A stretch of 64,000 nucleotides of DNA from Kitasatospora xanthocidica (lineage in GTDB: Bacteria; Actinomycetota; Actinomycetes; Streptomycetales; Streptomycetaceae): contig NZ_BNBY01000001.1 in NCBI RefSeq assembly GCF_014656195.1, forward strand, positions 503,148-567,147, in the 5' to 3' direction. Below, piece by piece: positions 36,127 through 45,339 of this stretch. Every line of letters starts with the position of its first letter. Positions within the stretch are counted from its first letter, which is position 1. The position numbers were made by a program, and so were the translations under genes. The notes beneath the pieces are model-generated. The model was not told where the DNA came from. It was given only the letters and a program-made list of their open reading frames with translations, and did no database searches.

Positions 36127-36729
36127 TCAACGGGCGGTGCGCCGACGGTAGTAGTGCACGGTGAGCACCGCGAGCAGCGGCCCCCAGGCGGCCAGCGGGA
36201 GGTAGCCGATCCAGAACACCACGGTCTGCCAGCCGTGGGTGACGATCCCGTCCCGGTCGCCCCGGATGGTCAGGCCTTGCGCGAACATCACCATCGCGTA
36301 CGGGAAGACCATCAGGGCCGCCGAGCCCAGCCCGGCCGGGACGACGGCGGCGAGCACCGGGACGGGGCGCCCGCCGAGGACGGGGAGCCGGCGCGGCCAC
36401 ACCTCGCCCCAGCGGGCGACCAGGCCGAAGCAGAGGAAGGCCAGGGCCTCGCTGACCACGCTGAGGGCGAGGATGTACGCCCAGCCGCCGTCGAAGGAGG
36501 CCGGGTCCCGGTCCGGGGGCGTCGGGCCGTGGTCGAGCAGCGGCAGGCCGAGGACGAAGCCGCCGATCCGCCAGAGGCAGGAGGGCAGGACGGCCAGGGT
36601 GATGGCGTACGCGGTGCGGACGGCCCAGCGCGGGACGCCGGGCGCGGGTGTGCCGTGCAGCCGTTCGGCCAAGGTCGGTGCCGCGGTCGGTCCTGCAGTG
36701 GTCGGTGTCGCGGGCGTCGGTGCGTTCAT
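36127..36729 (-). CDS. membrane protein of unknown family
   Basis: A 200-residue protein: a Thr/Pro/Ala-rich N-terminal tail, then four to five hydrophobic segments (AYAITLAVLPSCLWRIGGFV, WAYILALSVVSEALAFLCFG, LPVLAAVVPAGLGSAALMVF, TVVFWIGYLPLAAWGPLLAV), ending in a basic tail YYRRRTAR. I do not recognise the family. The gene ends almost on the aldo/keto reductase stop and starts 260 bp from a divergent small membrane-protein gene, so the two membrane genes may share control. Confidence 0.65.
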   Translation of the reverse strand: MNAPTPATPTTAGPTAAPTLAERLHGTPAPGVPRWAVRTAYAITLAVLPSCLWRIGGFVLGLPLLDHGPTPPDRDPASFDGGWAYILALSVVSEALAFLCFGLVARWGEVWPRRLPVLGGRPVPVLAAVVPAGLGSAALMVFPYAMVMFAQGLTIRGDRDGIVTHGWQTVVFWIGYLPLAAWGPLLAVLTVHYYRRRTAR

Positions 36730-36992
36730 GGTTCCGCCTCCGGTTCGGGGGGACGTCCGTCGTCCGCCGTCCGCCTTCGACGGTCCCGGAGATCCGGGGC
36801 GGGGGCGTCCTCGCCGGAGGTGAACCGGCTCCCCCTGGCGGGGGAACGGGCCGGTGCCGCGCGGGCGGAGGCGGCGGGGGGCCGGGTAGTACCCCGGTAT
36901 GACGCCGGATCGGGCTCCCCGGTGTGACGAGTGGGAGGGGGCCGGCGCGGGAGGGTACGGGCACCGACCGAACGAGGCTGAAGGAGCCGAGC

Positions 36993-37493
36993 ATGTCCCC
37001 GATCCACCGTCAGGTCAGCGCCGACATCCGTGCCGACGTCCGTGTCGCCGTCCGGGCCGGGCTGGCCCTGCCGGCCGCCGCGGTCGGTGCCGTGCTGGTG
37101 CTGGCCGGCCGGCCCGGGCGGGCCACCCGGTGGCAGGCGCGGGTGTCGGGGGGCCGGGGCTGGACCGGCGGCCGGGTGCTGGCCCGGGCGGCCCTCGGGC
37201 TGCCGCTGGACGCGCTGGCGCTGCTGGTCACGGGGTACGCGCTGTTCAACTCGGTGCGGAACTTCGGCTACCCGCTCTGGTACCTGGGCACGGACTACCA
37301 CCAGGCCTGGGGCGGGCCGACCATGGCCGGGGTCTGGGCGGTGCACGCGACGGGCTGGGCGCTCTGCCTGTTCCTGCTGCTGCGCTGGCCGGTGCGGTGG
37401 ATCGCGCGCGGCCAGCGGGCGCTGACCGTACGGCTGTCGGACGGCGGCTCGCCGTCCCCGGCCGCCCGGGTGGCGGTTCCGGCGACGGCGTGA
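36993..37493 (+). CDS. membrane protein, possibly sensor-domain-like
   Basis: A 166-residue protein with about three hydrophobic segments: one near residue 30 (LALPAAAVGAVLVLAG), one near 75 (RAALGLPLDALALLVTGYAL) and one near 120 (HATGWALCLFLLLRWPVRWI). The middle part recalls the 'putative sensor' domain found before histidine kinases, but no kinase is present and the match is weak. GAAGGAG lies six bases before ATG 36993. Function unknown. Confidence 0.55.
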   Translation: MSPIHRQVSADIRADVRVAVRAGLALPAAAVGAVLVLAGRPGRATRWQARVSGGRGWTGGRVLARAALGLPLDALALLVTGYALFNSVRNFGYPLWYLGTDYHQAWGGPTMAGVWAVHATGWALCLFLLLRWPVRWIARGQRALTVRLSDGGSPSPAARVAVPATA

Positions 37494-37541
37494 CCGCTGC
37501 CCCGGCCCCGGTCAGGGCCTCGGCCCCGGCCCTGGCCCCGG

Positions 37542-39011
37542 TCAGGGCAGCAGGAGCCCCCAGGACAGGGCCCAGGGCGTGAACAGCGCGGCGGCCAGCA
37601 GCAGGGCGCCGAGCCGGGCCCGGTCGAGGCCGGGGGCGGTGGCGAGGGCGGCCCGCCGTCGCAGGGCGGTGCCGGCGGCGACGACGGCCGAGCCCAGGGC
37701 GACCAGGGCGAGCAGCTGCACCGCCAGCCAGACCACCGGGCGGCCGAACAGCACCGGGCCGGGGAACATCGCGGCCGTGACCACCAGGAAGAGCAGGTAG
37801 CCGAGCCCGCCCAGCAGCGCGGCGGTGCCGGTGGCGGCGGCCCAGCGGGCGGCGCGGGGCAGGGCGTGGGGGCGCGGCCCGCGGCGGATCCGGCGGGCGG
37901 CGCCGGTCAGCGCGTAGCCCGCGAAGCCGGTCAGGCAGAGCAGGGTGGCGACGGCCTGGAACCAGGTGGACTCGTACCAGCGCAGCGGGGCGAGCTCCCG
38001 GCTGCGGGCGTCCTGGTGCGGGGCCGGGTCCGCGGAGGCGGTGGGGAGGGCGGTGGCGAGCCGCTGGATCCAGGCGGCCTCGGTCTCGGCGTAGTCCGCC
38101 GGCAGCCGGTCGGGCCGGTCGTACCCGGCGTCGTCGGTGACGTGCAGGTTGTGCCGGACACCGGGGACCGTCCGCAGCGTGTAGTGGGTGTTGCCGGCCC
38201 GGTCGAGGGCCTGCCGGATGATCGCGGCGCTCTCCTCGGGGGCGGCCTCGCGGTCGAGTGCGCCCCACTCGGCCAGGACGGGCTGGTGGATCCGCTCCCA
38301 CACCGGCACCGGGTCGTAGCCGGCCTCGGGGAAGAGCCCGGCGGCGGACAGTACCCGGACCGACGTGTCCGGCAGCGCGGTGCGCAGCGAGCCGGTGACG
38401 CCGGCGTGGCGCAGGTACCCGTCGTACGCCCAGGCCTGCTGGCGGGCCGGGGTGAGGCCGACGGCGCCGGCGGTGACCAGGTAGGCGACGTCGGGGGAGC
38501 GGGTGGCGGCGAGCGAGACCACCCAGGCGCCCTCGGAGAGGCCCCACAGGCCGACCCGGTCGGGCGCGACCTCCGGCCGGGCGCGCAGCAGCCGGACGGC
38601 GGCGAGGGCGTCGTCGGCGAGCTGCCCGTAGTCGCGGTGGGTCATCGAGTAGCCGTCGGTGCGCTTGTCGAAGACCAGCGTGGTGATGCCGCGCCGGGCG
38701 TACGCCTCGGCGGCCGACCGCAGTTCGCCCAGCGGGCCGGGGCCGGCCCCGGGGATCAGGACCAGCCCGGGGCCGCGCTGCCCGGCCGTGGCGGTGGGCG
38801 GGGCGGTGGGCGGGGTCAGCACCAGGCCGTGCAGGACGGTGCCGCCGGCGCCCGCGAAGTCGACCCGGGTGGCGACCGGGTCGCCGGAGCCGGTCGCGGC
38901 GCCGGCCCGTCCCGCCCCGGGGAGCAGGACGGTCAGGGCTGCCAGGAGCGCGGTGACCAGCAGTGTCGTCGGTGCGGTGGTGCGCAGTGGCCCGTGGCGC
39001 CCGGTGCTCAT
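37542..39011 (-). CDS. secreted/membrane alpha/beta hydrolase with C-terminal membrane segments
   Basis: A 489-residue protein. A signal/anchor segment occupies residues ~18-38. The alpha/beta-hydrolase domain follows, with GPGLVLIPGAGPGPLGELRS (oxyanion loop), the nucleophile elbow GLWGLSEGAW (Ser) and a late His in VPGVRHNLHV. From ~370 there are three to four membrane segments (FQAVATLLCLTGFAGYALTG and later). So a serine hydrolase, probably an esterase or peptidase, facing outside and tethered by its C-terminus. ATG 39011 follows GGGGGAGGA. Confidence 0.75.
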   Translation of the reverse strand: MSTGRHGPLRTTAPTTLLVTALLAALTVLLPGAGRAGAATGSGDPVATRVDFAGAGGTVLHGLVLTPPTAPPTATAGQRGPGLVLIPGAGPGPLGELRSAAEAYARRGITTLVFDKRTDGYSMTHRDYGQLADDALAAVRLLRARPEVAPDRVGLWGLSEGAWVVSLAATRSPDVAYLVTAGAVGLTPARQQAWAYDGYLRHAGVTGSLRTALPDTSVRVLSAAGLFPEAGYDPVPVWERIHQPVLAEWGALDREAAPEESAAIIRQALDRAGNTHYTLRTVPGVRHNLHVTDDAGYDRPDRLPADYAETEAAWIQRLATALPTASADPAPHQDARSRELAPLRWYESTWFQAVATLLCLTGFAGYALTGAARRIRRGPRPHALPRAARWAAATGTAALLGGLGYLLFLVVTAAMFPGPVLFGRPVVWLAVQLLALVALGSAVVAAGTALRRRAALATAPGLDRARLGALLLAAALFTPWALSWGLLLP

Positions 39012-39315
39012 CGCGGTCCTCCCCCGTGTCCGGTGTTCTCGGCGGGTCCAGCTTGTCCTGGCCAGGGGTGGTCGGGCGATGGTGGCCGCACCCCGACCGG
39101 GGGTGGGGAAATCCCCCGGTCGGTACGGGAACTGACGCTGTGACGGGCGATGACGGGCGGCGACGGGCGGTGGTTGGGCCGTACGGGTGAGCCCGGGAAG
39201 ATCGGGGCGGTGCCGGTGGTTGGGCCCCGAAGACAGGCCAGGCCAGGACAAGGCCGGGCCAGGCCAGGACAAGGCCAGGCCAGGACCGGGCAGGACTCGA
39301 CGGACGGGGGACGGG
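39012..39315. other. intergenic control region with 21-bp repeats
   Basis: A 304-bp stretch between the divergent hydrolase and ABM genes. At 39233-39296 the unit GGCCAGGCCAGGACAA recurs with a 21-bp period (AGGACAAGG at 39245 and 39266), then decays into a third, shorter copy. No convincing gene is present. Confidence 0.7.
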
Positions 39316-39624
39316 ATGTCGGAGCGGATCACGGCGATCGCGCGGTTGCGGGCGAAGGCCGGGCGCGAGGCGGAGATGCGGGAGCAGGCACGGACGATGG
39401 TGGGGCCGAGCCTGGCGGAGCCGGGCTGTCTGTCGTACCGGAACTACGTGGACCCGGAGGATCCGGGGGTTCTGGTGGTCGTGGAGGAGTGGGAGTCCCG
39501 GGCGGCGTTCGACGCGCACCTGGCCAGCCCGCACCTGGCACGGTCGCTGGACCGCACGGCCGAGCTGCTGGCCGGTCCGCCGGAGTTGCGGGTGCTGACG
39601 GACGTGCCGGAGCCGACGCCGTAG
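39316..39624 (+). CDS. antibiotic biosynthesis monooxygenase (ABM) domain protein
   Basis: A 102-residue YgiN-like ferredoxin-fold protein: ITAIARLRAKAGREAEMREQ, then LAEPGCLSYRNYVDPEDPGV, VVVEEWESRAAFDAHLASPH. These small dimers oxidise quinones or aromatic compounds without cofactors. Substrate unknown. ATG 39316 sits after GGGGGACGGG. The reading frame upstream runs through the 21-bp tandem repeat and is not considered coding. Confidence 0.8.
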   Translation: MSERITAIARLRAKAGREAEMREQARTMVGPSLAEPGCLSYRNYVDPEDPGVLVVVEEWESRAAFDAHLASPHLARSLDRTAELLAGPPELRVLTDVPEPTP

Positions 39625-39651
39625 CACCGGGGCCACGGCGGGGGATCGGGC

Positions 39652-40569
39652 TCAGGTGACGTCGTCGGGCCCGGTGAACGCGGGCGGGGTGTAGCCGGGC
39701 CCGGTGAAGTCGGGCGGGGTGAACGCGGCGGAGCGGTGGGTGCGGCCCTCCGGGTCGGTCAGTCCGTCCGGGCCGGGGCTGGTGAAGGAGGGCGAGCTGT
39801 AGCCGGGGCTGCTGAAGTCGGGGCTGCTGAAGTCGGGCCCCTCACCGGCTCGGGCCTCCGCACCGGCATGGCTCTCCTCGCCCGTGCGGCCCTCCGCCGC
39901 GGCGCGGGGCTCGGGGACGGCGGCTCCGGGCACCGGGGGGAGTGCGGCGTGCAGGTAGGGCAGCAGGCCGCGGTCGCGCAGGGCGGTGCGCCACTCGGTG
40001 CGGGCCGCGGCGAGTGCGGCGGCGAGCTCGGGGTCGGTGCCGGCCGGGGCGGCGGTGCCGTCGCGTATGGCGGTGAGGAGGAGGCCGACCATGCCGATGG
40101 CCATTGCGGCGACGCCGGCGGCGAGCGCCACCCAGCCGGCCGTGACCAGGGAGCGGGCGAGGACGAGGTCCGGGTCGGCGGCGCGCAGCAGGTAGCCGAT
40201 GAGCAGCAGGAACACGGCGGCGGCCCAGGCCAGGATCGGGGTGAGCACGGTGAGGACGGGGAACAGTCCGGCGCCGCCGTTGGCGGAGCGCAGCTGGGTG
40301 AGCAGGCCGGGGGCGGTGGGCTCGACGCCGGGCGGTGGCGGGGGTGTGGCACGCAGGCTGTCGCGCAGCCGGGTGTAGTGCGCGTACTCGGTGGCGGCCG
40401 CGGCGTTGACGCCGTCGGCGTCGCGCAGCGCGCGGATGCGCAGTTGGTCGCCGGTGAGCGCGCCGGGGGCGCGCAGGGCGGTGAGGACGGTGCGGTCGCG
40501 CAGGGCTTCGGCGAGGAGGCGCTCGTACTCCGGGCGGTCCTCGGCGAGCAGTGGCGGGGGGTTGGACAT
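39652..40569 (-). CDS. hypothetical membrane protein with SSP(D/G/S)(F/Y) repeat tail
   Basis: A 305-residue protein. The N-terminal ~95 residues are helical and hydrophilic; two membrane segments follow (VLTVLTPILAWAAAVFLLLI and GWVALAAGVAAMAIGMVGLL). After an Ala/Glu-rich linker the C-terminus is a short-period repeat: DFSSPDFSSPGYSSPSFTSP, later FTPPDFTGPGYTPPAFTGPD. The repeated aromatic plus Pro units suggest an extended, perhaps phosphorylated or interaction-prone tail. Family not recognised. Confidence 0.65.
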   Translation of the reverse strand: MSNPPPLLAEDRPEYERLLAEALRDRTVLTALRAPGALTGDQLRIRALRDADGVNAAAATEYAHYTRLRDSLRATPPPPPGVEPTAPGLLTQLRSANGGAGLFPVLTVLTPILAWAAAVFLLLIGYLLRAADPDLVLARSLVTAGWVALAAGVAAMAIGMVGLLLTAIRDGTAAPAGTDPELAAALAAARTEWRTALRDRGLLPYLHAALPPVPGAAVPEPRAAAEGRTGEESHAGAEARAGEGPDFSSPDFSSPGYSSPSFTSPGPDGLTDPEGRTHRSAAFTPPDFTGPGYTPPAFTGPDDVT

Positions 40570-40798
40570 GGGGACCCCGTTCGTGCGGACCCCGGTCCGC
40601 TCCGCCCCGGGGGCGCGGGCGCCCTCAGGACGCCGGAACGGGCCGCGGAGGCGGGCCGCCGGACGGGCGGCCGGGTGTGGTGTGCCTCATGGTAGGGGCG
40701 GGTGCACCCGGGTCGACAGTCGGTTTCCGGAATTTCGCGCCCCGGGCCGCGCGCGTGCGACGGCCCGGGCGCCGGGAACAACTGTTCGGCGAGGGGTC

Positions 40799-42232
40799 TC
40801 AGTTGACGGGCAGACGGGCGACGAGCAGCCGGCCTTCCATGGTCACGCCGCCGTCCATGGCCACCGCGAGGTCGTCCGCGTACACGTACGGTCCGGGGAT
40901 GTGCGGCGGCTGGCCGTCGTCCGCGTGCACCGCGCCGGTGAGGTACGGGATGGGGCTGTGCCCGTGCACGATCCGGGTGCCGCCGTAGGTGTCGAGCAGC
41001 TCGTGGACGGCCGTCGGCCCGGCGTCGCCGCGGAAGGCGAACCGCTTGGTGAAGCGGCGGAAGCAGTCCCACCACTCGTCCACGCCGGCGTCGGCGAGCA
41101 GGGCGTGCACGGCGTCGTTGACGTCGGGGATGGACTCGCCGTACTCCAGGTACGCGGTGGTGTCGGAGTGCAGCAGCAGGTGGTCGTCCTCCAGCGCGAT
41201 GGCGGGGAGCCGGGACAGCCAGCTGATGTGGTGCGCCTCCAGGCGGTCCAGGTCGTTCTGCTGGCCGCCGTTGAGCCGCCAGGCGGCGAGGAAGGAGGCG
41301 GTGCCGGCGGTGGACTGGACCGGCTCGTCGCCGTACTTGGCGGCGCCGAGGAAGAGCAGTTCGTGATTGCCCATCAGGGCGCGGCAGTAGCCGCCGGCCG
41401 CGGCGGCCTCGGCGGCGAGCTGCATGACCAGGTCGATGACGCCGATGCCGTCGGGGCCGCGGTCGGTGAAGTCGCCGAGGAACCAGATCCGGGCGCGGCC
41501 GGCCGACCAGTGGCCGTCGGCGTCGATCAGGCCCTGGTGGTGCAGTTCGGTGCGCAGCTCCTCCAGGTAGCCGTGCACGTCGCCGACGACGTAGACCGGG
41601 CCGGGCGGCTCGCCGGGGCCGGGGGCCGGGTACGGGTAGGTGGGGGCGGAGGGGTCGGGCAGCGGCGGGCCGAGCTCGATGGTCGGCGGGTCGTCGCGGC
41701 CGTCGCGGGCGTCGAGCTGGAGGGCCGGGGAGGGCTGGTCGGGGAGGGTCGGCTCGTAGCCGGCGCGGTCGTCGTAGCCGCCGTTGCCGCCGTTGTCCTC
41801 GTAGGCCGCGTGCTCCTGGTAGGTCGCCCGGTCCTGGCCGCCGTCGTACCCGGCCTGCTCCTGGGCGTCGTACGCCGCGTGCTCCCGGCCGTCGTAGGCC
41901 GGGCGTTCCTGGTCCCCGTAGCCGGGGCGTTCCTCGTACCCGGGCCGGTCCTCGTAGCCGGGGTGGTCCTGGTGCGAGAACGCCGCGGACTGGTCCACCG
42001 TCTGGCCCTGGGCGTGCACGGTGTGGCCCTGGCCCTCGGCCGTCCAGTGCTGTTCGAGGTAGCGGGCGCCGCCGTAGCCGCTGTACGTCTCGGCGTCGTA
42101 CGGGGTGCCCTGGTAGCCCTGGGCGGGCTCGGGTTCGTAATAGGTGCCGTAGGGCAGCACGTCGAGGTCCGGCTGGTGGTTGGGGCCCGAGTGGGGGTGC
42201 TCGGGCCCGGGGAAGCGGTCCTCGGGTGTCAT
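40799..42232 (-). CDS. metallophosphoesterase with long Tyr/Glu/Pro-rich N-terminus
   Basis: A 477-residue protein. The catalytic part begins near residue 210 and shows the calcineurin-like motifs VYVVGDVHGYLEEL (D-x-H), IWFLGDFTDRGPD (GDxxDRG), ALMGNHELL (GNHE) and IVHGHSP (GHxxP), so two metals are bound; protein or dinucleoside-polyphosphate substrates are typical for this bacterial PPP-like type. The first ~200 residues are low complexity: repeats such as GYEDRPGYEERPGYGDQERP, rich in Tyr, Glu and Gln. ATG 42232 is used; TTG 42286 has AGGA too close to it. Confidence 0.8.
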   Translation of the reverse strand: MTPEDRFPGPEHPHSGPNHQPDLDVLPYGTYYEPEPAQGYQGTPYDAETYSGYGGARYLEQHWTAEGQGHTVHAQGQTVDQSAAFSHQDHPGYEDRPGYEERPGYGDQERPAYDGREHAAYDAQEQAGYDGGQDRATYQEHAAYEDNGGNGGYDDRAGYEPTLPDQPSPALQLDARDGRDDPPTIELGPPLPDPSAPTYPYPAPGPGEPPGPVYVVGDVHGYLEELRTELHHQGLIDADGHWSAGRARIWFLGDFTDRGPDGIGVIDLVMQLAAEAAAAGGYCRALMGNHELLFLGAAKYGDEPVQSTAGTASFLAAWRLNGGQQNDLDRLEAHHISWLSRLPAIALEDDHLLLHSDTTAYLEYGESIPDVNDAVHALLADAGVDEWWDCFRRFTKRFAFRGDAGPTAVHELLDTYGGTRIVHGHSPIPYLTGAVHADDGQPPHIPGPYVYADDLAVAMDGGVTMEGRLLVARLPVN

Positions 42233-42483
42233 TCGCCCATCATAGGAAGACCACTCTCCCGGCGTCGTCACCTGGTGGGCATCCAATCCTCCGGAGCGTC
42301 AGCCGGGCGGCCCCGCAAGGTCCGTTTTGTCCCGGCTCGGTATGGTCTCGTCAGCTCTGGTCGGGCTGCTTTCGTGCTCGTCCGGCTCCGGTCGGTGTCC
42401 GGCCGGGGGCCGTCGGGGTGCCGGCCGGGCCCCGCCCCGGACGCCGGTCGGCGTCCCGACGGCGCCGGCCGGCGACAACGGGT

Positions 42484-43641
42484 CTAGACCTCGCCCGGGG
42501 GGCGGGGCGGGCTGACGGTGGTGCGCGGGCTCCGGCGCTGGGAGGACGCGCGGACGATCAGTTCGGTCGGCATCAGGGTGCCCGGGGGCGGTCCGGTGCC
42601 GGCGGTGCGGAACCGGGGCGGGAAGAGCCGGGCGATGTCGACGCCCGTCCCGGAGTCCACGCCCTCGATCGCGTCGATGAGCAGGTTGACCACGGTGGTG
42701 CCGATCTTGCGCGGCTTGAGCGAGAGCGTGGTGATCGGCGGCTCGGTGGTCGCGTAGACGTCGCTCTCGCTGCAGCAGACCAGCAGCAGGTCCTCCGGCA
42801 CCCGCAGGCCGTACCGCCGGGCGGCGGCGAGCAGGTCGGTCCCGTTGGGGTCGAACAGCCCGTAGACGGCGTCCGGCCGGTCGGGGCGGGCGAGCAGCCG
42901 GTCGGCGGCGACCGCGCCGGCCGCCGGGTCGTGCGCGGGGTAGGTCTCGTAGACCGGCTCCTGCCCGACCTTGGCGCACCAGCCGAGGTAGGCCTCGGTG
43001 GAGAGCCGGGTGTAGGTGTCGGTGCTGGTCCCGGTGAGCAGGCCGATCCGGCGGGCGCCGGCTTCGGAGAGGTGGTCGAGGATGCCGAGCACGGCGGCCT
43101 CGTGGTCGTTGTCGACCCAGGCGGTGACCGGGCAGTTGCCCGGCTTGCCGTCGCTGACCACCGGCACGCCGGACCGGTACAGCTCGCTGACCAGGGGGTC
43201 CTGGTCGGGCGGGTCGATCACCACCGTGCCGTCCAGGGCGATGTTGCCCCAGACGTCGTGGCGCGAGGAGGCGGGCAGCACCACCAGCGCGTAGCCGCGG
43301 CCGAGCGCGGCACTGGTGGCGGCCCGGGCCATCTCGGCGAAGTACGCGAACTCGGTGAAGGTGAAGGGTTCTTCGCCGTACGTCGTGACGGTCAGCCCGA
43401 TCAGGCCGGACCGTCCGGTGCGCAGGGTACGGGCGGCCGCCGAGGGGCGGTAGCCGAGGCGCTCGGCGACTTCGCGCACCCGGCTGCGGGTTTCGTCGGG
43501 CAGGCGGCCCTTACCGTTCAGCGCGTCGGAGACGGTGGTGATCGACACTCCGGCGGCTGCCGCCACATCCCGGATGCCGGCCCGCTCCAGACGCCGTGAG
43601 GTGGTGGGTCGCCGACCGCTCTGGTTGGCTGCTGCTGTCAT
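42484..43641 (-). CDS. LacI family transcriptional regulator
   Basis: A 385-residue repressor. The LacI headpiece is clear ([58 protein letters not shown]), followed by the periplasmic-binding-like sugar-sensing core ([55 protein letters not shown]). A palindrome that fits a LacI operator lies 58-74 bp upstream. It is divergent from the aminotransferase gene. The 250 bp downstream are highly structured (GACGCC...GGCGTC and CCGTCGGG...CCCGACGG pairs) and probably terminate it. Confidence 0.85.
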   Translation of the reverse strand: MTAAANQSGRRPTTSRRLERAGIRDVAAAAGVSITTVSDALNGKGRLPDETRSRVREVAERLGYRPSAAARTLRTGRSGLIGLTVTTYGEEPFTFTEFAYFAEMARAATSAALGRGYALVVLPASSRHDVWGNIALDGTVVIDPPDQDPLVSELYRSGVPVVSDGKPGNCPVTAWVDNDHEAAVLGILDHLSEAGARRIGLLTGTSTDTYTRLSTEAYLGWCAKVGQEPVYETYPAHDPAAGAVAADRLLARPDRPDAVYGLFDPNGTDLLAAARRYGLRVPEDLLLVCCSESDVYATTEPPITTLSLKPRKIGTTVVNLLIDAIEGVDSGTGVDIARLFPPRFRTAGTGPPPGTLMPTELIVRASSQRRSPRTTVSPPRPPGEV

Positions 43642-43986
43642 GGCGGACCGATCGTATGGCTCCTGACAAGGGTCTGTGACCGGCGCATCGGGAGCCTTCG
43701 GAGATACGTTTCTCCAAGAGTGAGCCTGGGTGCGCCCCTTCGATACCCGCCCGAAACCAGGCTTCTTACCTCTGACATGTGCCAAAGGAACCAGGCAGAA
43801 TGGCTGATCTGCGTCTGTAACCCGACCGGGCATCTCACTCCTACGGGTGAGGGCGGTCGGTATCGTGCAAGGCACCCGACCGGGGTGGTCCGGGCGCGTC
43901 AGGAGATCCCGGGTACGGAGGCGAACCCGTCCGTGGCGGGCGAGCGCACCGGACTGTTGTGCAACTTCTGGAAACGGAGTACGACC
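43642..43986. promoter_or_regulatory. LacI/aminotransferase divergent region with LacI-type operator
   Basis: GGAGATACGTTTCTCC at 43700-43715 is a 16-bp CpG-centred palindrome with one mismatched pair, the form LacI repressors recognise, and lies upstream of the LacI gene itself. The other ~270 bp to the aminotransferase GTG hold no clear gene; GTTG-TG-CAAC at 43956-43965 is a minor inverted repeat. Confidence 0.5.
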
Positions 43987-45066
43987 GTGAGCAGTGGTAC
44001 GTCAGCGCAGGGCCCGCGGCTGCGGCCGACCCTGGACGGCATCCCCACCTACAAGCCCGGCAAGCCGGCCGGCGCCGACGCCTACAAGCTGTCCTCGAAC
44101 GAGAACCCGAACGACCCGCTGCCCGGCGTGCTGGAGGCGGCGGTCGCGGCGGCCGGCTCGTTCAACCGCTACCCGGACATGGGCGTCACCGAGCTGACCG
44201 AGGTCCTCGCCGAGCGCTTCGGCGTGCCCGCCGAGCACATCGCCACCGGCACCGGCTCGGTCGGCGTCGCCCAGTCGCTGATCCTCGCCACGGCCGGCCC
44301 TGGCGACGAGGTGATCTTCGCCTGGCGCTCCTTCGAGGCCTACCCGATCATCACCCAGGTCGCGGGTGCCACGCCCGTCCCGGTGCCGCTCACCGCCACC
44401 GGCGACCACGACCTGGACGCGATGCTCGCCGCGATCACCCCGAACACCCGGCTGATCTTCGTCTGCAACCCGAACAACCCCACCGGCAACGTGATCCACC
44501 GCGCCGAGCTGGAGCGCTTCCTGGACGCCGTGCCCGGCGACGTCCTGGTCGTCGTGGACGAGGCCTACATCGAGTTCATCCGCGACCCCGAGGTGCCCAA
44601 CGGCATCGACCTCTACCGCGACCGCCCGAACGTCTGCGTGCTGCGCACCTTCTCCAAGGCGTACGGCCTGGCCGGCCTGCGGGTCGGCTTCGCGATCGCG
44701 CACGAGCCGGTGGCGAACGCGCTGCGCAAGACCGCCGTCCCGTTCGGCGTCAGCCAGCTCGCCCAGAACGCCGCCGTCGCCTCGCTGCGCTCCGAGGAGG
44801 CGCTGCTGGAGCGGGTCGAGGGGCTCGTCCAGGAGCGCGCCCGGGTGGTCGCCGGGCTGCGCGCCCAGGGCTGGGAGATCCCGGACTCGCAGGCCAACTT
44901 CGTCTGGCTCTGGCTCGGCGAGCGCTCGGCGGACTTCGCCGCCGCCTGCGGCGCGGCCGGCGTGATCGTGCGGCCGTTCCCGGAGGGCGTGCGGGTGTCG
45001 ATCGGGGAGGCCGAGGGCAACTCGATCTTCCTGCAGGTGGCGGAGGCCTTCCGCAAGTCGCTCTGA
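43987..45066 (+). CDS. HisC-like class I/II aminotransferase
   Basis: A 359-residue PLP enzyme of the histidinol-phosphate/aromatic aminotransferase group. [19 protein letters not shown] opens the fold; [20 protein letters not shown] holds the conserved Asn-Pro; VVDEAYIEF the Asp/Tyr; [16 protein letters not shown] the PLP-binding Lys; and NFVWLWLG with [15 protein letters not shown] the substrate Arg. Annotated variously as hisC or pat (phenylalanine aminotransferase); no histidine genes are adjacent, so the second is quite possible. GTG 43987 follows GGAAACGGAG. Confidence 0.82.
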   Translation: MSSGTSAQGPRLRPTLDGIPTYKPGKPAGADAYKLSSNENPNDPLPGVLEAAVAAAGSFNRYPDMGVTELTEVLAERFGVPAEHIATGTGSVGVAQSLILATAGPGDEVIFAWRSFEAYPIITQVAGATPVPVPLTATGDHDLDAMLAAITPNTRLIFVCNPNNPTGNVIHRAELERFLDAVPGDVLVVVDEAYIEFIRDPEVPNGIDLYRDRPNVCVLRTFSKAYGLAGLRVGFAIAHEPVANALRKTAVPFGVSQLAQNAAVASLRSEEALLERVEGLVQERARVVAGLRAQGWEIPDSQANFVWLWLGERSADFAAACGAAGVIVRPFPEGVRVSIGEAEGNSIFLQVAEAFRKSL

Positions 45067-45078
45067 CCTTCCCGTTCC

Positions 45079-45113
45079 CGCAGGGGCGTGCCGCTCGTCG
45101 GCGCGCCCCTGCG
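45079..45113 (+). terminator. hairpin terminator of the aminotransferase gene
   Basis: A perfect 10-bp stem (45079-45088 with 45104-45113, loop of 15 that can pair further), 13 bp past the stop. Confidence 0.75.
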
Positions 45114-45339
45114 GCGTCTCCGGCCCGCCGTGCGCGGTCGGGCGCCCGTACCCGGCCGGCTCCCGGATGGCTGTGGATCGCTGGGAGCCTGCTGGGAGTT
45201 CGGCCAACGGCGGGCCACGAGGCGCCCAAGCGGGCCGCGCTGGGCGGATGTTCTGCCCGTAATGCCCGGATCCGCCCGGTCAGTCTTCTCCCAGCCGGCG
45301 CTCAGGGCTCCGCAAGAGCGCCCCGGGAAGCTGTCCGCC

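Noticed and set aside
42233..42286. Longer metallophosphoesterase start at TTG 42286
   Set aside because: The GGAGGA before it is only one base from the TTG, too close for initiation; ATG 42232 gives a sensible start even though its ribosome site is weak.
42240..42483. Possible small gene between metallophosphoesterase and LacI
   Set aside because: The 250 bp are dominated by strong inverted repeats and hold no frame with a ribosome site and sensible protein.
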